Below, in pieces: positions 22,670 through 35,449 of a stretch of 64,000 nucleotides of DNA (position 1 is the first letter of the stretch; each line of letters starts with the position of its first letter). This DNA comes from Malania oleifera (taxonomy: Eukaryota; Streptophyta; Magnoliopsida; Santalales; Ximeniaceae), in assembly GCF_029873635.1 (NCBI RefSeq), contig NC_080420.1:34866231-34930230 (forward strand), given 5' to 3'. The notes beneath the pieces were generated by a model. That model worked only from the letters and a program-made list of their open reading frames with translations, did not search any database and was not told where the DNA came from. Made by a program: the position numbers and the translations under genes.

Positions 22670-22711
22670 TTAAATCTTTATATAGCTTCTAATTAAGATT
22701 TGTTATAACCT

Positions 22712-22724
22712 CAATCTGATACCA
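22712..22724 (-). other. Primer binding site, initiator-Met tRNA
   Basis: TGGTATCAGATTG on the minus strand, two bases after the LTR end at 22727. It matches the 3' end of initiator-Met tRNA over the first ten bases. Confidence 0.8.
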
Positions 22725-22726
22725 AT

Positions 22727-24575
22727 TGAAAACTAAGGTGTAGTCCCAAGAGGGGGGTGAATTGGGTTTTTAAAAGTTTCTTTTAAATCTTTTTACAAAT
22801 TCAAAACCTTCCACACTCAATATCAACACAAACCAAATACTTTCAACAATAACAATTAGTCAACCAATCAATCAAACACAAGATACTTAATATATAAGCT
22901 ACAGCACTTTCAATAATTCAGCGTATGAATAACTCAAGGTAGAGTTTGATAAAAGCCATGTATTTATGAACTTTATGCACTTCCTTTTAACCAAGGTTTC
23001 TGCAAACAATTAATCAACGTACTCCCTTTAAAGTTTCTGCAAAAGATTAATCAACGTACTCCCTTAAATTAAAAGATTCTCAATCTTAACTTTCAGCTTC
23101 CTGTACTTAGATATACAACCACGTAATTTATATATGCTGAAAAATTAAAGAGTAAGGGTAGAGAGTGAGACCGAGCTTTTACGAGGTTTGGCTTATACCA
23201 GCCTATGTCCTTGCCTTAGGCAACACTACCTAAGGAATCTACTATAACGCTCCTTTATAAGTGAAGCAAACCGTTACAATCCCTACTTCAATTAGAGCGG
23301 GGGCCCCTCTCTAAATGATACCCCACACTCAGTACAATGATTCAACCAACCTTGAACCGTAAAAAACTACAAGAGAAACAAGAAACAATTTGGTGTACAA
23401 TGACACTCTCAAAAGAGTAGATTAGTAAAACTGAAATCTATATACCTCAATCAAAATCACAATATAGAAAGATGAAGCTCAAGAAGATATCGGTCCTTTC
23501 TTAGATTGTAAAACTATGTTAAGAACACAAGAACTGTGGCCTTTAAATCAACAAAATCTCAGCAAGAGTGTGAGCAAGAGTATTCAATGAGAGAGCTTTG
23601 AAAATAAGAGAATTAAGATTGGTTTTCTTGTTAGGTTTTTTTAATTCTTGAAATCAGCATGTATTTATAGAGTTAAAAAGTATATTTTCGTGTTGCCCAA
23701 GTTTCTTGGAGTGTTTCCCAAGTATTGAAAGAGTTTGGAGCCCAAGAAATCTATTTTGGAAACATTCCCTCGCTATTTTAAATTTAAAAAGTTGAAGGTC
23801 AGACGCTTGAGAGGTTGGGTCAGTCTCCTGAACCTTTAATTTAGCATATTTTTGCAATATAAGATAGGGTCAGTCGCCTAAACAGACAAGGGTCAACAAC
23901 CTGACAGCTTCGACCACCCTTCAGTATTTTAGCCATATCGTTTTCAATACAACTCCAATTTAGATGTTCTTGATATCAACAGAAAGCGAAGAGAAAATCC
24001 CACAACTTTTAAGTTGAATACATTTTAGGATAAGGAGTTTTTGATAGAGAAAAATGCACATCAATGAGGATATATAAAAAATAATTGAATTTGGAAAATC
24101 TTGTTTTGGTGCTTTTCATTTCAAAAATAATTTAAAGCTTTTCGAAATAAATTTTGACCTTATAAAAATATATCAAAGTATTTTAAAACGTATCTAGGTC
24201 CAAGTATTTCACTAAAGAGCTTCATATGTCTATATTGAAATCATTTGAAGTACTTACATAAGACTCTTTTAAGACTATAACTTTCTAAGCTCTAAGTTTT
24301 CACATTTTTGTTTTTCTCTTCAATGTATTCATGTATTTGCTTTCATTCTTTACATTTGACTTGACTTCAAGCTTTAATAGACTTTAGCTTCATAAAATCT
24401 TGTAGCATCAAGTTCAAGCTTTTAACACTTTTATCAAGCACTTGATATTGATCATAATCACTTTGAGTCACTTGATCTTAAATACTTGAGTCCTAAATCA
24501 TCACTTAACCAAATATGTTAAGTTCCTCTGATTTTTTAACATAAAAACGAGATTTTAAGCCTTATAAGGCCAAAA
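22727..24575 (-). mobile_element. Upstream LTR of the gag-only Sirevirus
   Basis: TGAAAACTAAGGTGTAGTCC... to ...CCTTATAAGGCCAAAA, where the final CA is mutated to AA. It carries the conserved 'acgaggtttggcttatacc' block, a minus-strand TATA CTATAAATAC (23661-23670), and palindromes at 23780-23925 of the form GGTCAGTCGCCTGAAC. Confidence 0.85.
23780..23925 (-). promoter_or_regulatory. Repeated palindromic motif cluster, Sirevirus LTR
   Basis: About five variants of GGTCAGTCGCCTGAAC upstream in sense of the TATA at 23661-23670. Several have lost a CpG. Confidence 0.55.
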
Positions 24576-26345
24576 AGATATAGATGTGGTGGGTCAAGTT
24601 GAAGAAAGTCAGGATAGATGGATCATGTTGTTTCATGGAGCATCAAATGTTTGGGGACATGGAATATGAGTTATATTGATATCACCAGAAGATAAGTATT
24701 TTCCAGCTACAACGTAGCTCTCATTCCTATGTACCAATAATGTAGTAGAATATGAGGCGTGCATGTTAGGTTGCAAGTAGATCATGATAGAGGGATTAAG
24801 AAGTTAATAGTTAAAGAGGATTCAACTTTGGTGATATACCAACTGATGGGAGAATGGGAAACCCGAGATTCCAAGCTAATCCCTTATTAGCAATTCATCC
24901 TTGAGATAGTAGAAGAATTCGACAACATTGAGTTTCATAACTAGCCCAGAGAGAATAATTAGATTCTTGATTCCTTGATAACATTGGTTGCACTATTCAA
25001 AGTAGAACCAGGGTCGAGATCGAGCCAATTCACATAAGCATACAGAAGGAGCCGACATAATGTACGAGGGCAGAAGAGATTAATGGGAAGCCATGGTTCC
25101 ACGATATAAAGCAGTATATCTAGAAGTGGGAATATCTCATAGAGGTCTCAAAAAAAGATCAAAGGACCATCCAAAGGTTAGCCATGGGATTTTTCTTGGA
25201 CAAAGATGTGCTTTTAAAAAAGAAACCATGACATGACACTTTTACAGTGTGTTGAGTCAAAAGAGGCACAACATATTATGCATGAGATCCATGAAGGGGT
25301 TTGTGGTACACAAGATGGCGGACATTCACTGTCTTGGAAAATTCTTAGATATGAATATTATTGGATGACCATGGAAAGGGACTGCATAAGTTATGCAAGG
25401 AAATGTCACAAATGTTAGATTTACGGGGAGCGTATGCAGGCCCCACCACTCAACTCCATGTGTTATCCATACTATGGCCCTTTTCAGCCTGAGGTGTGAA
25501 CGTGATTGGACCAATAACCCCGAAAGCAAGCAATGGTCATGGTTCATTTATATAGGCATAAACTATTTCACAAAGTGGGTGGAGGCAGCTTCCTGTGCAA
25601 GTGTTACTTAAAACGTGACCAATTGTTTCATTCACAAGGAAATAATTTGTCGATATAAGATGCCAAAAAGGATAATCTCAGACAATGTCAAGAATTTGAG
25701 CAATGAGGTGATGACAAAATGTGTACTCAGTTCATGATTAGAAATCATAATTCAACACCTTATCGATCTCAAATGAAAGGAGCAGTGGAAGTTGCTAATA
25801 AGAATATCAAAAATATCCTAAAGAAAACGACAAACACTTACTCAGACTAGCATAAAAAGACTGTATTTTGCTTTCCTAGCATACCAGACAACCGTCTGTA
25901 CTTCTACTAGGGCAACTACTCATTCACTAGTCTATGGAATAGAGGTAGTTGTTCATGTGGAGGTCAAGATACCATCCTTATAAATCTCGAACAAGTAGAA
26001 TTGGAAGAAGCAGAATGGGTAAAGGCGAGGTATGATAAGTTTAATCTTATTGAAGAAAAAATATTGGCTACCTTGGTCCATGGACACCTTTACCAGAAGA
26101 GGACGATGAGAGCTTTCAAAAAAGGTTATGCCTACAGCGATTCCATGTAGGTGATTTAGTCTTAAAAAAGATGCTGCTGAACCACAGTGATCCCTGAGGA
26201 AAATGGACTCCAAATTATGAAGGGCCTTGTGTTGTGAAGAAATAACTTTCATGGGGAGCATTACTATTAGCTGATATGGACGAAAGGGATCTATTGCACT
26301 CTATCAATTTTGATGTTGTAAAAATATATTTTTCCTGATGTATTG
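24576..26345 (+). pseudogene. Decayed Tat/Ogre-type RNase H and integrase
   Basis: Many stops and shifts, but family blocks are readable. A second-type RNase H: LFHGASNVWGHGI (24635 on), TNNVVEYEACMLGC, LVIYQLMGEWETRDSKL. Integrase: a zinc-region remnant ('EIHEGVCGT', 25278 on), 'INYFTKWVEAA' (25558 on) and the C-terminal block EEAEWVKARYDKFNLIEEK near 26000. The C-terminal block is characteristic of Ogre-like Tat integrase. It starts directly at the end of the adjacent Sirevirus LTR. No RT or gag upstream survives. Confidence 0.75.
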
Positions 26346-28117
26346 TGTACCTCTCGATAAAATCAATAAAATTTCTACACTTTTACAACAAAATTATGGT
26401 TAGTGTCTTATAGAAATTACAATTATGTTCTAATTAAATGATGGGTGGCCATTTTTGGCTAACCAATGTATCCAAAAGGAACCAAAAAATGCATCAATAT
26501 ACCACTTGATAACCCATTTAATACCTGAAGTTAAACTAGAATTTTTTTTTTCTTAAAGCTAGCTTTCCTCAAATTCAACCTAGGTTTTAGGTCCCCTAGT
26601 GTTTGGCAATTCATTTAAGGCAACGGTCACTACCAAATGGATGGTAGGCCATTTTTATGCTATCTACAAAGAAATCAAAGAAGAAAAAAAATCCCTTGCT
26701 AGCCATGTTGAGCCTAAAGAACTGTTTTTTGAAAACACCATCAAAAGATCGCCCCTCCCTCCCCTATATTGGGGCAATTTCAAGGAGATCAACATAAAGC
26801 CTTAAGAAAATCCAAAAGGATGAATGAACCATGCTCCCCTCATGAAAGGAAAAGCGAAAAATATATAAAAAGAGGGGAATCACAAAAAGGAAAAAATGAT
26901 GATACAGAAAAGTGATAAGGGGCATACTTTATAAAGTGATCCTTGAACAATGTTACCTTTGATGAAACTAATAACTTTGAGCCTTATTTAATCCCTTTCT
27001 TCTTTAGCCCATATACCTGACCAACATTACAGTTCAAATGAAAGTCCTTGCCTAATTGGTATGTACCACTTAACTATGTTACGACCTAATCCTTATAAGG
27101 TACATAGGCAACTTGTTTAAATAACAAGTTTGGTCAATACTTTGCACTAATATGGACATTAAAAAGTCATTCTAGGGAAGGATTGTTGAGCCTCAAATTA
27201 CTTTTTCTTCTAAAAATTCATTTCCTTAGTCTATGTTTTGTCTTGTGTCTTAAAGTCCACCCTGGGATTAGAACACCCAATGAGACACGTACCAGAATTC
27301 AAGATTAAAGTGTTGAAATGGGGTTGCAGGACTTGAGTCAAGAAAACATCATTGGAAGTTGACATCAGATGTATAGCAGAATAGTATAGAAATGGGTACA
27401 GTAGAGTAGCAAAATTAGTACAGGTCATCATAATGGAGGGAAATCTCTAGGTGGTTTCCCATTGATTGGTTCTCTAAGCTAATATCGGAGCTGAAAAGTG
27501 TCTAAATACTGGTAAAGTCACTTCCTATTAAGTTAGCACAAAAACTAGGTAAATAGGCAGGTTTGTACATTTAATTTCCATCCTTAAATAAGGTTGTATT
27601 ATCTAATTGCATATTTATTCATTTAAATTCAAAATGGTTTAGACACTAAGAAAGAAATACCATGGTCAGAAAAGATTAATGAAATTCATTTTCAACATTC
27701 TATCGATGAACAAGTCCAACCAAATTGTTTCGTCATAAGAAGCCTGAGACATGTGTGATATACCAAGTTGTGGGGCGGCAAAATATAGGGGCATTCACAT
27801 TGGGAAATGCAATTGACATTTTTGTAAACTAAGGTATCACGGGTAAAACTAATTTTCTTTCCTGGTTGCAATATAAAAAATGTTAAATGAAGTTGAGAAA
27901 TGATGAAACTGGGTTTTAGAGTTTTATCCTTCAATCGAGTAGACGTTGGGAAGAAGATTTGTGCATTCTTATGCATTGCATGCATAGTATCAAAAACAAC
28001 ATACATGCATGCCATTATACCATACACCAACCTATTCATGTCATATCCATTTTATTGCATAAATAGCATTCATTTTCATTCACACTCAATCAAGTCAAGG
28101 TTTTCCATGAATTGAAA
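26346..28117. other. No gene; probable 3' noncoding debris of the Tat remnant, then unassigned
   Basis: 26350-26950 may be the element's 3' region ('cctatattggggcaattt' at about 26762). The rest, to 28117, has no recognisable frame on either strand and no clear repeat ends. Confidence 0.4.
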
Positions 28118-29568
28118 TGTTTGGCTTTTTACTTTGGGGTATGAGACATTAGTCCTCGAAACCTAGGTAAGTTCTTTCTAAAGCATTTTTTCTTATTTGG
28201 GGCATGGAGCATTAGTTCTTGGATCTTGTTTTGATGATAACAAATGAAGGATGGATTAACATATGTTGGTAAAGTGGTGATGTTTGAAGAATATTTAAAC
28301 ACAAGGTTCAAAAGAAAGTATAAATGCAAGCTCAAGATCACTAAAGGTCTAAACAAGTCATATTTAGATTTAAAGCGATCCAACAAAATCTTAAGTAGCA
28401 CCAATATGATGAACGCATGAAGATATCTAAAGTTGACTCAAGTTCAAGTCAAAAGGAACTCAAAGTCAAATATCTTGGAAGACTTCAAAGCTTAAAGTAC
28501 TAAGGTTTTAGGATATGTGATGTAAGTACTTTATTTCAAAATGTCATATAAAAATATTTTTGAAGCTCTTTAGGGGTTATGGACTTAGAGACTCTTTCTT
28601 AAAAAAAAAAAAAAAAAACTTGGGAAAAAGTTTTATGAATCAACAAAAGCAAGAGAGCAAAGAGGTTTAAAAAAAAAAAAACAAATATGAAAAAAATGGT
28701 TTTTGACTGCCCAGACAACTAAAGATAAAACCTCATACATCTAAAGAATTTGCTCAGATGACTGAAGAATTAGTTAAGTCTTCTGAAGATTTTTTTGTCA
28801 AAATCCTGAAGAGGCAGTAGAGGCCCAGACGACTGAAGTGTGAACCTCATACGTATGACCATGTATCCAGTTAAGTTTTTCAGAGTTTTAAAGTACCTCA
28901 GACGATTGAGCTTGACTCCTCAAACGTCTGAACACTATTAACGGCTAGAAATTTTAAAAGTTTTTAAATTCAAATTTAAATTTCTTGTGCCCCAAATTAT
29001 CTAAAACCTTGGGGGACACTCCAAGTAACCTTGGGCAGAACGAAATTACTTTTCTAAGCCTATAAGTACATGGTTTCTTAAATGAAACATTACCAAGCAA
29101 TTGAAATTCTATTCTCTTGCTCAACCTTGCTAAATCGAATTGCTATGATAATTCTGAAGCAACTGGAGATTCTTCTCTGAATTCTGAACCACTAAATCTC
29201 ATCTAAGAGAATAAACTAGGTGATATCATATCTTAAGCTTCAATCTTATTTTCTTGTAGATATTTTTTGAAGTATATAGTTTGAAATTGTACTAATCCAC
29301 CCTATCTGAGGGTATTTCTTTATACACAAATTCTTGATCTTGTTTTTGTAGATCATGATGATTTCAGGTTGTTGGATCGTTGACCAAGCATGGGGTAACT
29401 CTTGGAGAGGTGATTACTTTAGCCTATTGAAGGAGTGCCCAAGCGTGGGGTATCACTTGGAAAGGCATTGCTCTAGCCTAGTCAAGGAGTGTTTGAGCAT
29501 GGGGTATCGCTTGTAACAGTTTTGTTTCACTTAGAAAGGAATAGGTATAGTGGAATCTTAAGTGATTT
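28118..29568 (+). mobile_element. Sirevirus LTR remnant, interrupted by S5
   Basis: The likely start is TGTTTGGCTTTTTAC (28118), related to the start of S5. It has a palindrome cluster at 28690-28960 (CAGACGACTGAA type), a TATA-like GCCTATAAGTAC near 29058 and a U5-like part with 'agcatggggtatc' repeated at about 29390, 29430 and 29490. It ends where S5 is inserted. A ~65-bp local duplication ('atttggggcatggagcatta' type) lies at 28133-28215. Confidence 0.55.
28690..28960 (+). promoter_or_regulatory. Repeated palindromic motif cluster, Sirevirus LTR remnant
   Basis: About seven variants of CAGACGACTGAAG/CAGACGTCTGAA, for example 28708, 28753, 28830, 28900 and 28935, upstream of the TATA-like site near 29058. 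Confidence 0.55.
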
Positions 29569-29677
29569 TGTTGGCTTTTTGAGTCTGATCTCTGTTTTGA
29601 TTCTAACAAACCACCAGTGTCATATGTAACCATTTAGTGCGTGAACTAGTTTTCATTTCAGCATAGACATAAGACAC

Positions 29678-30604
29678 TGTAACGACCTCAAAATTTCATC
29701 ATTCATTTTTTTTTAAAACACATATGTACTACTCTGATACCCTCCTATGTAATCATAGGCCTCAAAAGGCACTGGGGGTATTCCTGCATACAATAATCAT
29801 ACCTACGCAGCAGAAACATAAGTCATACAACCATAAATACCATACAATACTAGAACTCAATATTTCCAACACATAGTCATATAATACATCTCTCTCCAGT
29901 GTCATCTACCCAAAATACCATACTGTGTACAAACTCACCCTATAACCAGGGTAACTACGAAATCTCTAACTGCGAGCTTGATCTGCTCCCCTCACTGGCT
30001 CACCTAAAAAATGTAAATTAATAGGGTGAGTCGACGCTCAGTAAGTGGAAATATGCTATTACTAGTGTGTAGTGACTAAGTTATATATATACTTTAAATA
30101 ACATCTGAGTTGTAATAAATGATAGATCTATAAAGCATACCTTTCATTTTTCGCAGTTTAAAACATAACCACATCATCTGAGTTTTCTACTTTTCATATT
30201 GTTAATATCATACTATATTTATCAAATACTGTAAAACTGTATACATATACATAACTGTGCTTTATCCCTAGAACTCTGTATGTTATGATTTGACCCCTTA
30301 TGATAGGGTTGTGCGGCCCGTAGGCGGGACTTAACCTGGTCGGCCCTCTAGGTGAGTCACTATAGTCTACACTACCTCAGCCCAGCCAAACTGCATCCAG
30401 TCCTCAACTCGGGACTGGCTGCTACCTCGTCCAAATGGCCCCCTTAACCCATTGAATGGGGGAGCTGCATCCTTTCTGAGCACAATTTAACGGTACCCAC
30501 ACATTATCTGAGATATGTGGTTGCACTCTATCTGTATTGGCAATGGTACCATGCTCTGTATTTTGTATCCGTATCTATCTGTAATCTTTTCACAAGGATC
30601 TGAT

Positions 30605-30651
<47 letters not shown>

Positions 30652-31467
30652 TTACCATTTTCCTCATGTTTTCAAAATAACCATAACACTATAATTTTGT
30701 ACTGCAAATACTGTAATATCTGAATAACTGTAGCATCTTGATGTTATATTGTATAATCTATTTGTATCATCTATCTGTATAATCTGTCTGTATACTCTGA
30801 GTGTTATGGCATTTAGGAAAATATGGCTTTCTGTAAATATTATACATACTAACCTTAATAAACATCTGTATACATACATATATCTGTCTGCGAAACTATC
30901 TGAATAAAAGTTATTTATGTACATATATCTGTCTGTATAATATCTATGAATATCTGGCTATATCTATATGTTCTATATAACTTCATAAATTAGAAAATTT
31001 GTATAAAATTCTACATCAAATGTTATCTGCTCAGGCCACACATACTTTAAAAACACATATTCTGTAAAAACTACACAATAACTGGTATATATGCACATTT
31101 GTAAAATTTCTATTCATATAATCAAATCTCCTAGCATAACATATTTCCCTTACCTAGTTTCTAAAAAGCCCTCACTGAACTCTGGCCATACACCCGTAGG
31201 GTTCTCCACTCAACGCCCAGAAAACGACATCCCCCAAAACAAAACATCAATATTTTCCTGCATACAACATATCTTATAACTGCAGGGAAAGCATATTCTG
31301 AATAAAACACCTTACCCTGAATTTGGGATGAATTTCAAACCACTTCCACCGACGATCCGCTCCAGTAGACTTGCAGAGAACTTTCCCAATAGCGTTATGG
31401 TGGCTTCAAATCATCGATTCGGTGAGAGGCGAGGTGGGAATCAAAGAGAGAAGGAGAGAGAGGCGTT

Positions 31468-31508
<41 letters not shown>

Positions 31509-31777
31509 TTGCCCCACAATACAATGAAAAATCTGGGTTTTCACAATTTATAGCCCCGGATTTGTCGACGAGACACGTCATCTCTTCGACAAGTTCTTGA
31601 AGAACTTTGTCGACGAACCTTACTCCCTCATCGACGAATTTCAGACTACCTAAAAACCTCTCTCGGTATCTTCTCGTCGACAAAACCTCTCCTCATCAAC
31701 GAGCTCCTCTTGTATCCTCGTTGACAAATGCTCTATGTTTGTCGACAAGAACCTTTCTAATTCTTTGGGTTATTACA
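29678..31777 (-). mobile_element. 3' LTR of the Tekay element
   Basis: 2100 bp. It holds a (TA)n tract at about 30608-30646, (GA)n at 31470-31501, a minus-strand TATA CTATAAATTG (31543-31552), and the TCGTCGACGA palindrome cluster at 31563-31750. Confidence 0.93.
31563..31750 (-). promoter_or_regulatory. GTCGAC palindrome cluster, Tekay LTR
   Basis: About eight variants of TCGTCGACGA between the LTR start (31777 in sense) and the TATA at 31543-31552. Confidence 0.6.
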
Positions 31778-31789
31778 TTCTCCCCACCT
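31778..31789 (-). other. Polypurine tract of the Tekay element
   Basis: AAGGTGGGGAGAA on the minus strand, directly before the 3' LTR. Element Y has the near-identical AAGGAGGGGAGAA at its 3' LTR. Confidence 0.85.
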
Positions 31790-32029
31790 TATAAAATTTC
31801 TTCCTCGAAATTTACTATCTGTATCATCATCTATCATCCTATATAGGCAAATGGTCTACTTATTTTATTACTTACCCTCACTTATGGCAAAGGAATACCG
31901 TGGTTACAATTTAAGTTCTAGGAGATTATACATATAAAATTAAAAGACCACCTACTAACTAATTTAATCCATGTATCTGCAAAAGAAACTTTATCTAATT
32001 ACTTATACTTTACCTGCTATCACTAACCT

Positions 32030-33375
32030 CTTGAATAACTACGGGTATCTCTGTCTAATATGCTCCTCGAGTTCCCTAGAAGCTTCCTCTATAGCATGAT
32101 TTTTCCACAAAACCTTTACTAATAGAATTTCTTTTGTGCACAGTGTCTATGTCTTTCTATCCAAGATCTGTACTGGTACTTCTTCATAAGCCAACAAATC
32201 CTTAAGTTTTATCTCTACATAGCTGAGGATGTGAGCCAGGTATGGAACGTATTTTCTCAACATGGTAACATGGAATACATCGTGTATTCTAGATAGAACT
32301 GGTGGCAAAGCTAGCCTATAGGCAATTGGCCCTACTTTCTCTAGTATCTCAAAAGGGCCAATATACTTAGGGCTAAAATTGCCCGTCTTCCCAAACCTCA
32401 TAACTCCTTTCAGAGGAGCCACCTTCAAGAATACCTGATCTCCCACTTCAAATTCTAATTCCTAATGGCAAGTGTCTGCGTAGCTTTTCTGTTGACTCTG
32501 CGTAGTACTGATTCTTTCTTTAATTAGTCAGACCTTATCACAAGACTATTGTACTATCTCTGGACCCAAAACTTTCCTTTCACCTACCTCATCCTAGAAA
32601 AGAGTAAAACGACACCTTTTACCATACAGTGCCTTGTAAGGTGTCATGCCAATGATAGCTTGATAGCTGTTATTATAAGCAAACTCGACTAACGGCATAA
32701 ACTGGGTCCAACTACCCCCAAAATCAAGCACGCAAGTACGAAGCATATCTTATAATGTCTTAATCGTCCTCTTGGTCTATCCATCTATTTAGGTGTGAAA
32801 AGCAGTGCTGAAAGCTAATTGTGTACCCGTAGCTTTCTGAAAACTTTTCCAAAACGTGAAGTAAACTAAGGATCTTGGTCTAAAAATATGGATATCGGCA
32901 CTCCATGGACGCGAACTATCTCCTGAACATATATTTTTGCAAATCTGTCCATGGAATAACCGACTTTAATCAGAATGAAATGAGCGGTCTTCATTAAACG
33001 GTCAATAACCACCCAAATCGCATTCAACTCCCATCGTGCCAGTGGTAATCCCGCAACAAAATCCATCGAAACATGATCCCATTTCCATTCTGGAATAAAC
33101 AATAGTTGCAATTTCCCTACTGGTCTCTGATGCTCAGCTTTAACTAGCTAGCACGTCAAGTACTGCTGTACAAATTTAGCTATCTCTCTCTTTATTCCAC
33201 TCCACCTAACGTACTCTCGCAAATCTTGATACATTTTAGTGCTACCTGGATGTACGGTGTATAGAAATCTATGAGCCTCCTCCAAAATAGTTCTCCTGAT
33301 CTCAGTATCTGCAGGAACACAAAGCCTAGTATGAAACCGTAGGGCTTCATCATCTGATATGTTGAATTCCTCTCT
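32030..33375 (-). pseudogene. Tekay integrase and chromodomain
   Basis: A zinc region remnant near 33260-33130 (one Cys changed, one stop). The core: 'EWKWDHVSMDFVAGLP' (first Asp, about 33060), 'VHGVPISIFLDQDP' (second Asp, about 32870), then the Glu region with a stop near 32800. The C-terminal part has 'GDQVFLKVAPLKGVMRFG' and 'LPPVLSRIHDVFHVTMLR' (32446-32280). The chromodomain follows: 'YEEVPVQILDRK', a TAG at 32144-32146, then the in-frame rest ILLVKVLWKNHAIEEA and a stop after 'QRYP' near 32043. Chromodomains direct integration to marked chromatin. The stop lies inside this one. Confidence 0.85.
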
Positions 33376-33945
33376 TTAATCATCTTGTACCCTAGCCATT
33401 ACCTCTTCCAACTCTTCATCATCACCCTGAGCTATTTTAATCCTCTTGTATAGCGTAGGCTGAACCACTAGACTAGAAATGACTGCCTGAGGACTCTCCT
33501 CTATTAACTTTATGTTGAGCCACTCCAAATCCACCAAAATTGAATGCAAAATCTCCATGGCTGCCAGTGCTGGTCCTCTTGATTTCCTGCTCAGAGCATC
33601 TGCTACCACATTCGCTTTCCTTGGGTGATAACTAATGGTGCAGTCATAATCTTTAATGAGTTCTAGCCACCTTCTTTGCCTCATATTTAATTCTTTCTCG
33701 GTAAATCAATATTTCAAACTCTTGTGATGCATAAAAATATCGCACTTCCCACCATATAAATAATGCCTCCAGATCTTAAGAGCGTATACAACAGCTTCTA
33801 ACTCCAAATCATACACGGGATAATTCTTCTCATATTCTTTAAGTTGTCTAGAGGCATACCCAATAACTCTACCGTACTGCATCAACACGCACCCAAGTCC
33901 CTTCAGCGACGCATCACTGTATATTACAAACCCTTCCACCCCTAA
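33376..33945 (-). pseudogene. Tekay RNase H and linker
   Basis: '[18 protein letters not shown]' (first catalytic Asp), '[20 protein letters not shown]' (Glu), then after a break the [20 protein letters not shown] and VVADALSRK blocks (last Asp) that end a chromovirus RNase H, followed by the linker to integrase. A stop at 33706 splits it. Confidence 0.88.
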
Positions 33946-34028
33946 AAGAATAGCCAGTACTGGAGCTAAAACTAACCATCGCTTTAACTCCTGAAAACTC
34001 TACTCACAGTCGTCGGTCCAATCAAATT

Positions 34029-34751
34029 TTACATTTTCCTCGTAAGTCGTGTTAACGGACCGTACAACCTAGAGAAGCCATCCATGAAGCGTTGGTAATA
34101 GCCTGCCAATCCTAGAAAACTTCTGACTTCTTGAATACGTCCCGGCCTTTCCCAACTCACCACAACCTCTATCTTACTCGAATCAACTAATACTCCCGCT
34201 TCAGAGATCACATGGCCGAGAAAGGTAACCTCCCTTAACCAAAATTCACTCTTCTTGAATTTTTCATATAATTTTCTTTCCCTTAATACCTGCAACACCA
34301 GTCTCAAATGATGCTCGTGCTCCTCAAAACTTCTCGAATAGACCAATACATCATCAATGAACACAACCCCAAACTGATTTAAGTATTGATGGAACACCCG
34401 ATTCATTAAGTCCATAAATACTGCAGGTGCATTAATCAACCCAAACGGCATCACTAAGAGCTCATAATGCCCATATCTGGTACAGAATGCTGTCTTCGAT
34501 ATATCGTTTGATCTAACCTTCACCTGATGGTAACCCGACCGCAGGTCAATTTTGGAGTAAACTTGGTTCCCCTGAAGTTGATCAAATAAATCATCGATCC
34601 TAGGGAAAGGATATTCATTCTTGACTATTAGTTTGTTTATCTCCCTTTAATCGATACACAACCTCATGGTCCCGTTCTTCTTTTTCACAAATAGAACTTA
34701 TGCTCCCTAGGGCGACACACTGGGCTTGATAAAACCTTTATCCAGCAACTC
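34029..34751 (-). pseudogene. Tekay reverse transcriptase
   Basis: The N-terminal palm (34751-34524) reads 'LFVKKKNGTMRLCID', [17 protein letters not shown] and [12 protein letters not shown], with three stops. The rest (34523-34029) is one open frame: '[20 protein letters not shown]', catalytic FIDD in [11 protein letters not shown], and [14 protein letters not shown]. The FIDD form is normal for chromoviruses. Confidence 0.9.
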
Positions 34752-35446
34752 CTATAACTGATCTTTCAATTCTTTTAACTTGACTGGAGCTATACAGTAT
34801 GGTGCTTTAGATACTGGTGCAAATCCCAACAATAGATCTATAATACATTCAATCTTACGGTCAGGTGGCAAACCAGGCAATTCTTCTGGAAACAATTCTG
34901 AGAATTCATTCACTACTAGTATGTTAGCTTGTCTCAATTCTTCTTTCGGCAATTCTTTTATGTATGCAACATACCCCTGACAACCATTCTGCAACAGTTT
35001 CTTCACTTGAAAAGCCGACACTAGCTGTGGTGAGGCGCATACACGGGAACCCACAAATTTAAATTCTTGCTCACCCGAGGGTCTGAAAATCAATTCTCTC
35101 TGATGGCAATAAATATTGGCGTGAGGAGTCGCTAGCCAGTCCATACCTAGTATCATATCAAACCCCTGCATATCTAGGACCACCAAATCGGCTAATAGCA
35201 CTCACTCTCTCCCGAATGCTTACTAAAAAACTCTGAAGCACCTTCCTGCATTTTTCCACCGATCCCAATCGGCGTACCCACAGATAATTCTATATCTAAT
35301 AGTTGGGTCTCTAGCCCAGTTATTCTGACATACCCCATCGATATTAAAGAGTGGGTGGCACCTGTATCAAACAAAACAAAAATTTTACACGCAATAAGGG
35401 TACCTGTGACCACGTCTCCTACCATCTTAGCATCTCCCAGCGTCAA
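34752..35446 (-). pseudogene. Tekay aspartic protease
   Basis: Active site FDTGATHSLIS (about 35370-35335), then, after a frameshift near 35195, 'GFDMILGMDWLATPHANIYC', the second conserved block of chromovirus protease. The segment then runs through 'EFSELFPEELPGLPPDR' toward RT. Confidence 0.87.
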
Positions 35447-35449
35447 CGC

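Larger units (their letters stand above)
20291..24575 (-). mobile_element. Gag-only Sirevirus, 3' end truncated
   Basis: On the minus strand: LTR (24575-22727), PBS, gag (22669 to 20821), a short noncoding 3' part with an internal PPT-like tract AAAAAGGGAGAGAG (20551-20566), then a 'catgctcatggatac'-type repeat region like that at 50220-50410. The downstream LTR is missing. There is no PR, INT, RT or RNase H between gag and the PPT-like tract (about 250 bp). Confidence 0.8.
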
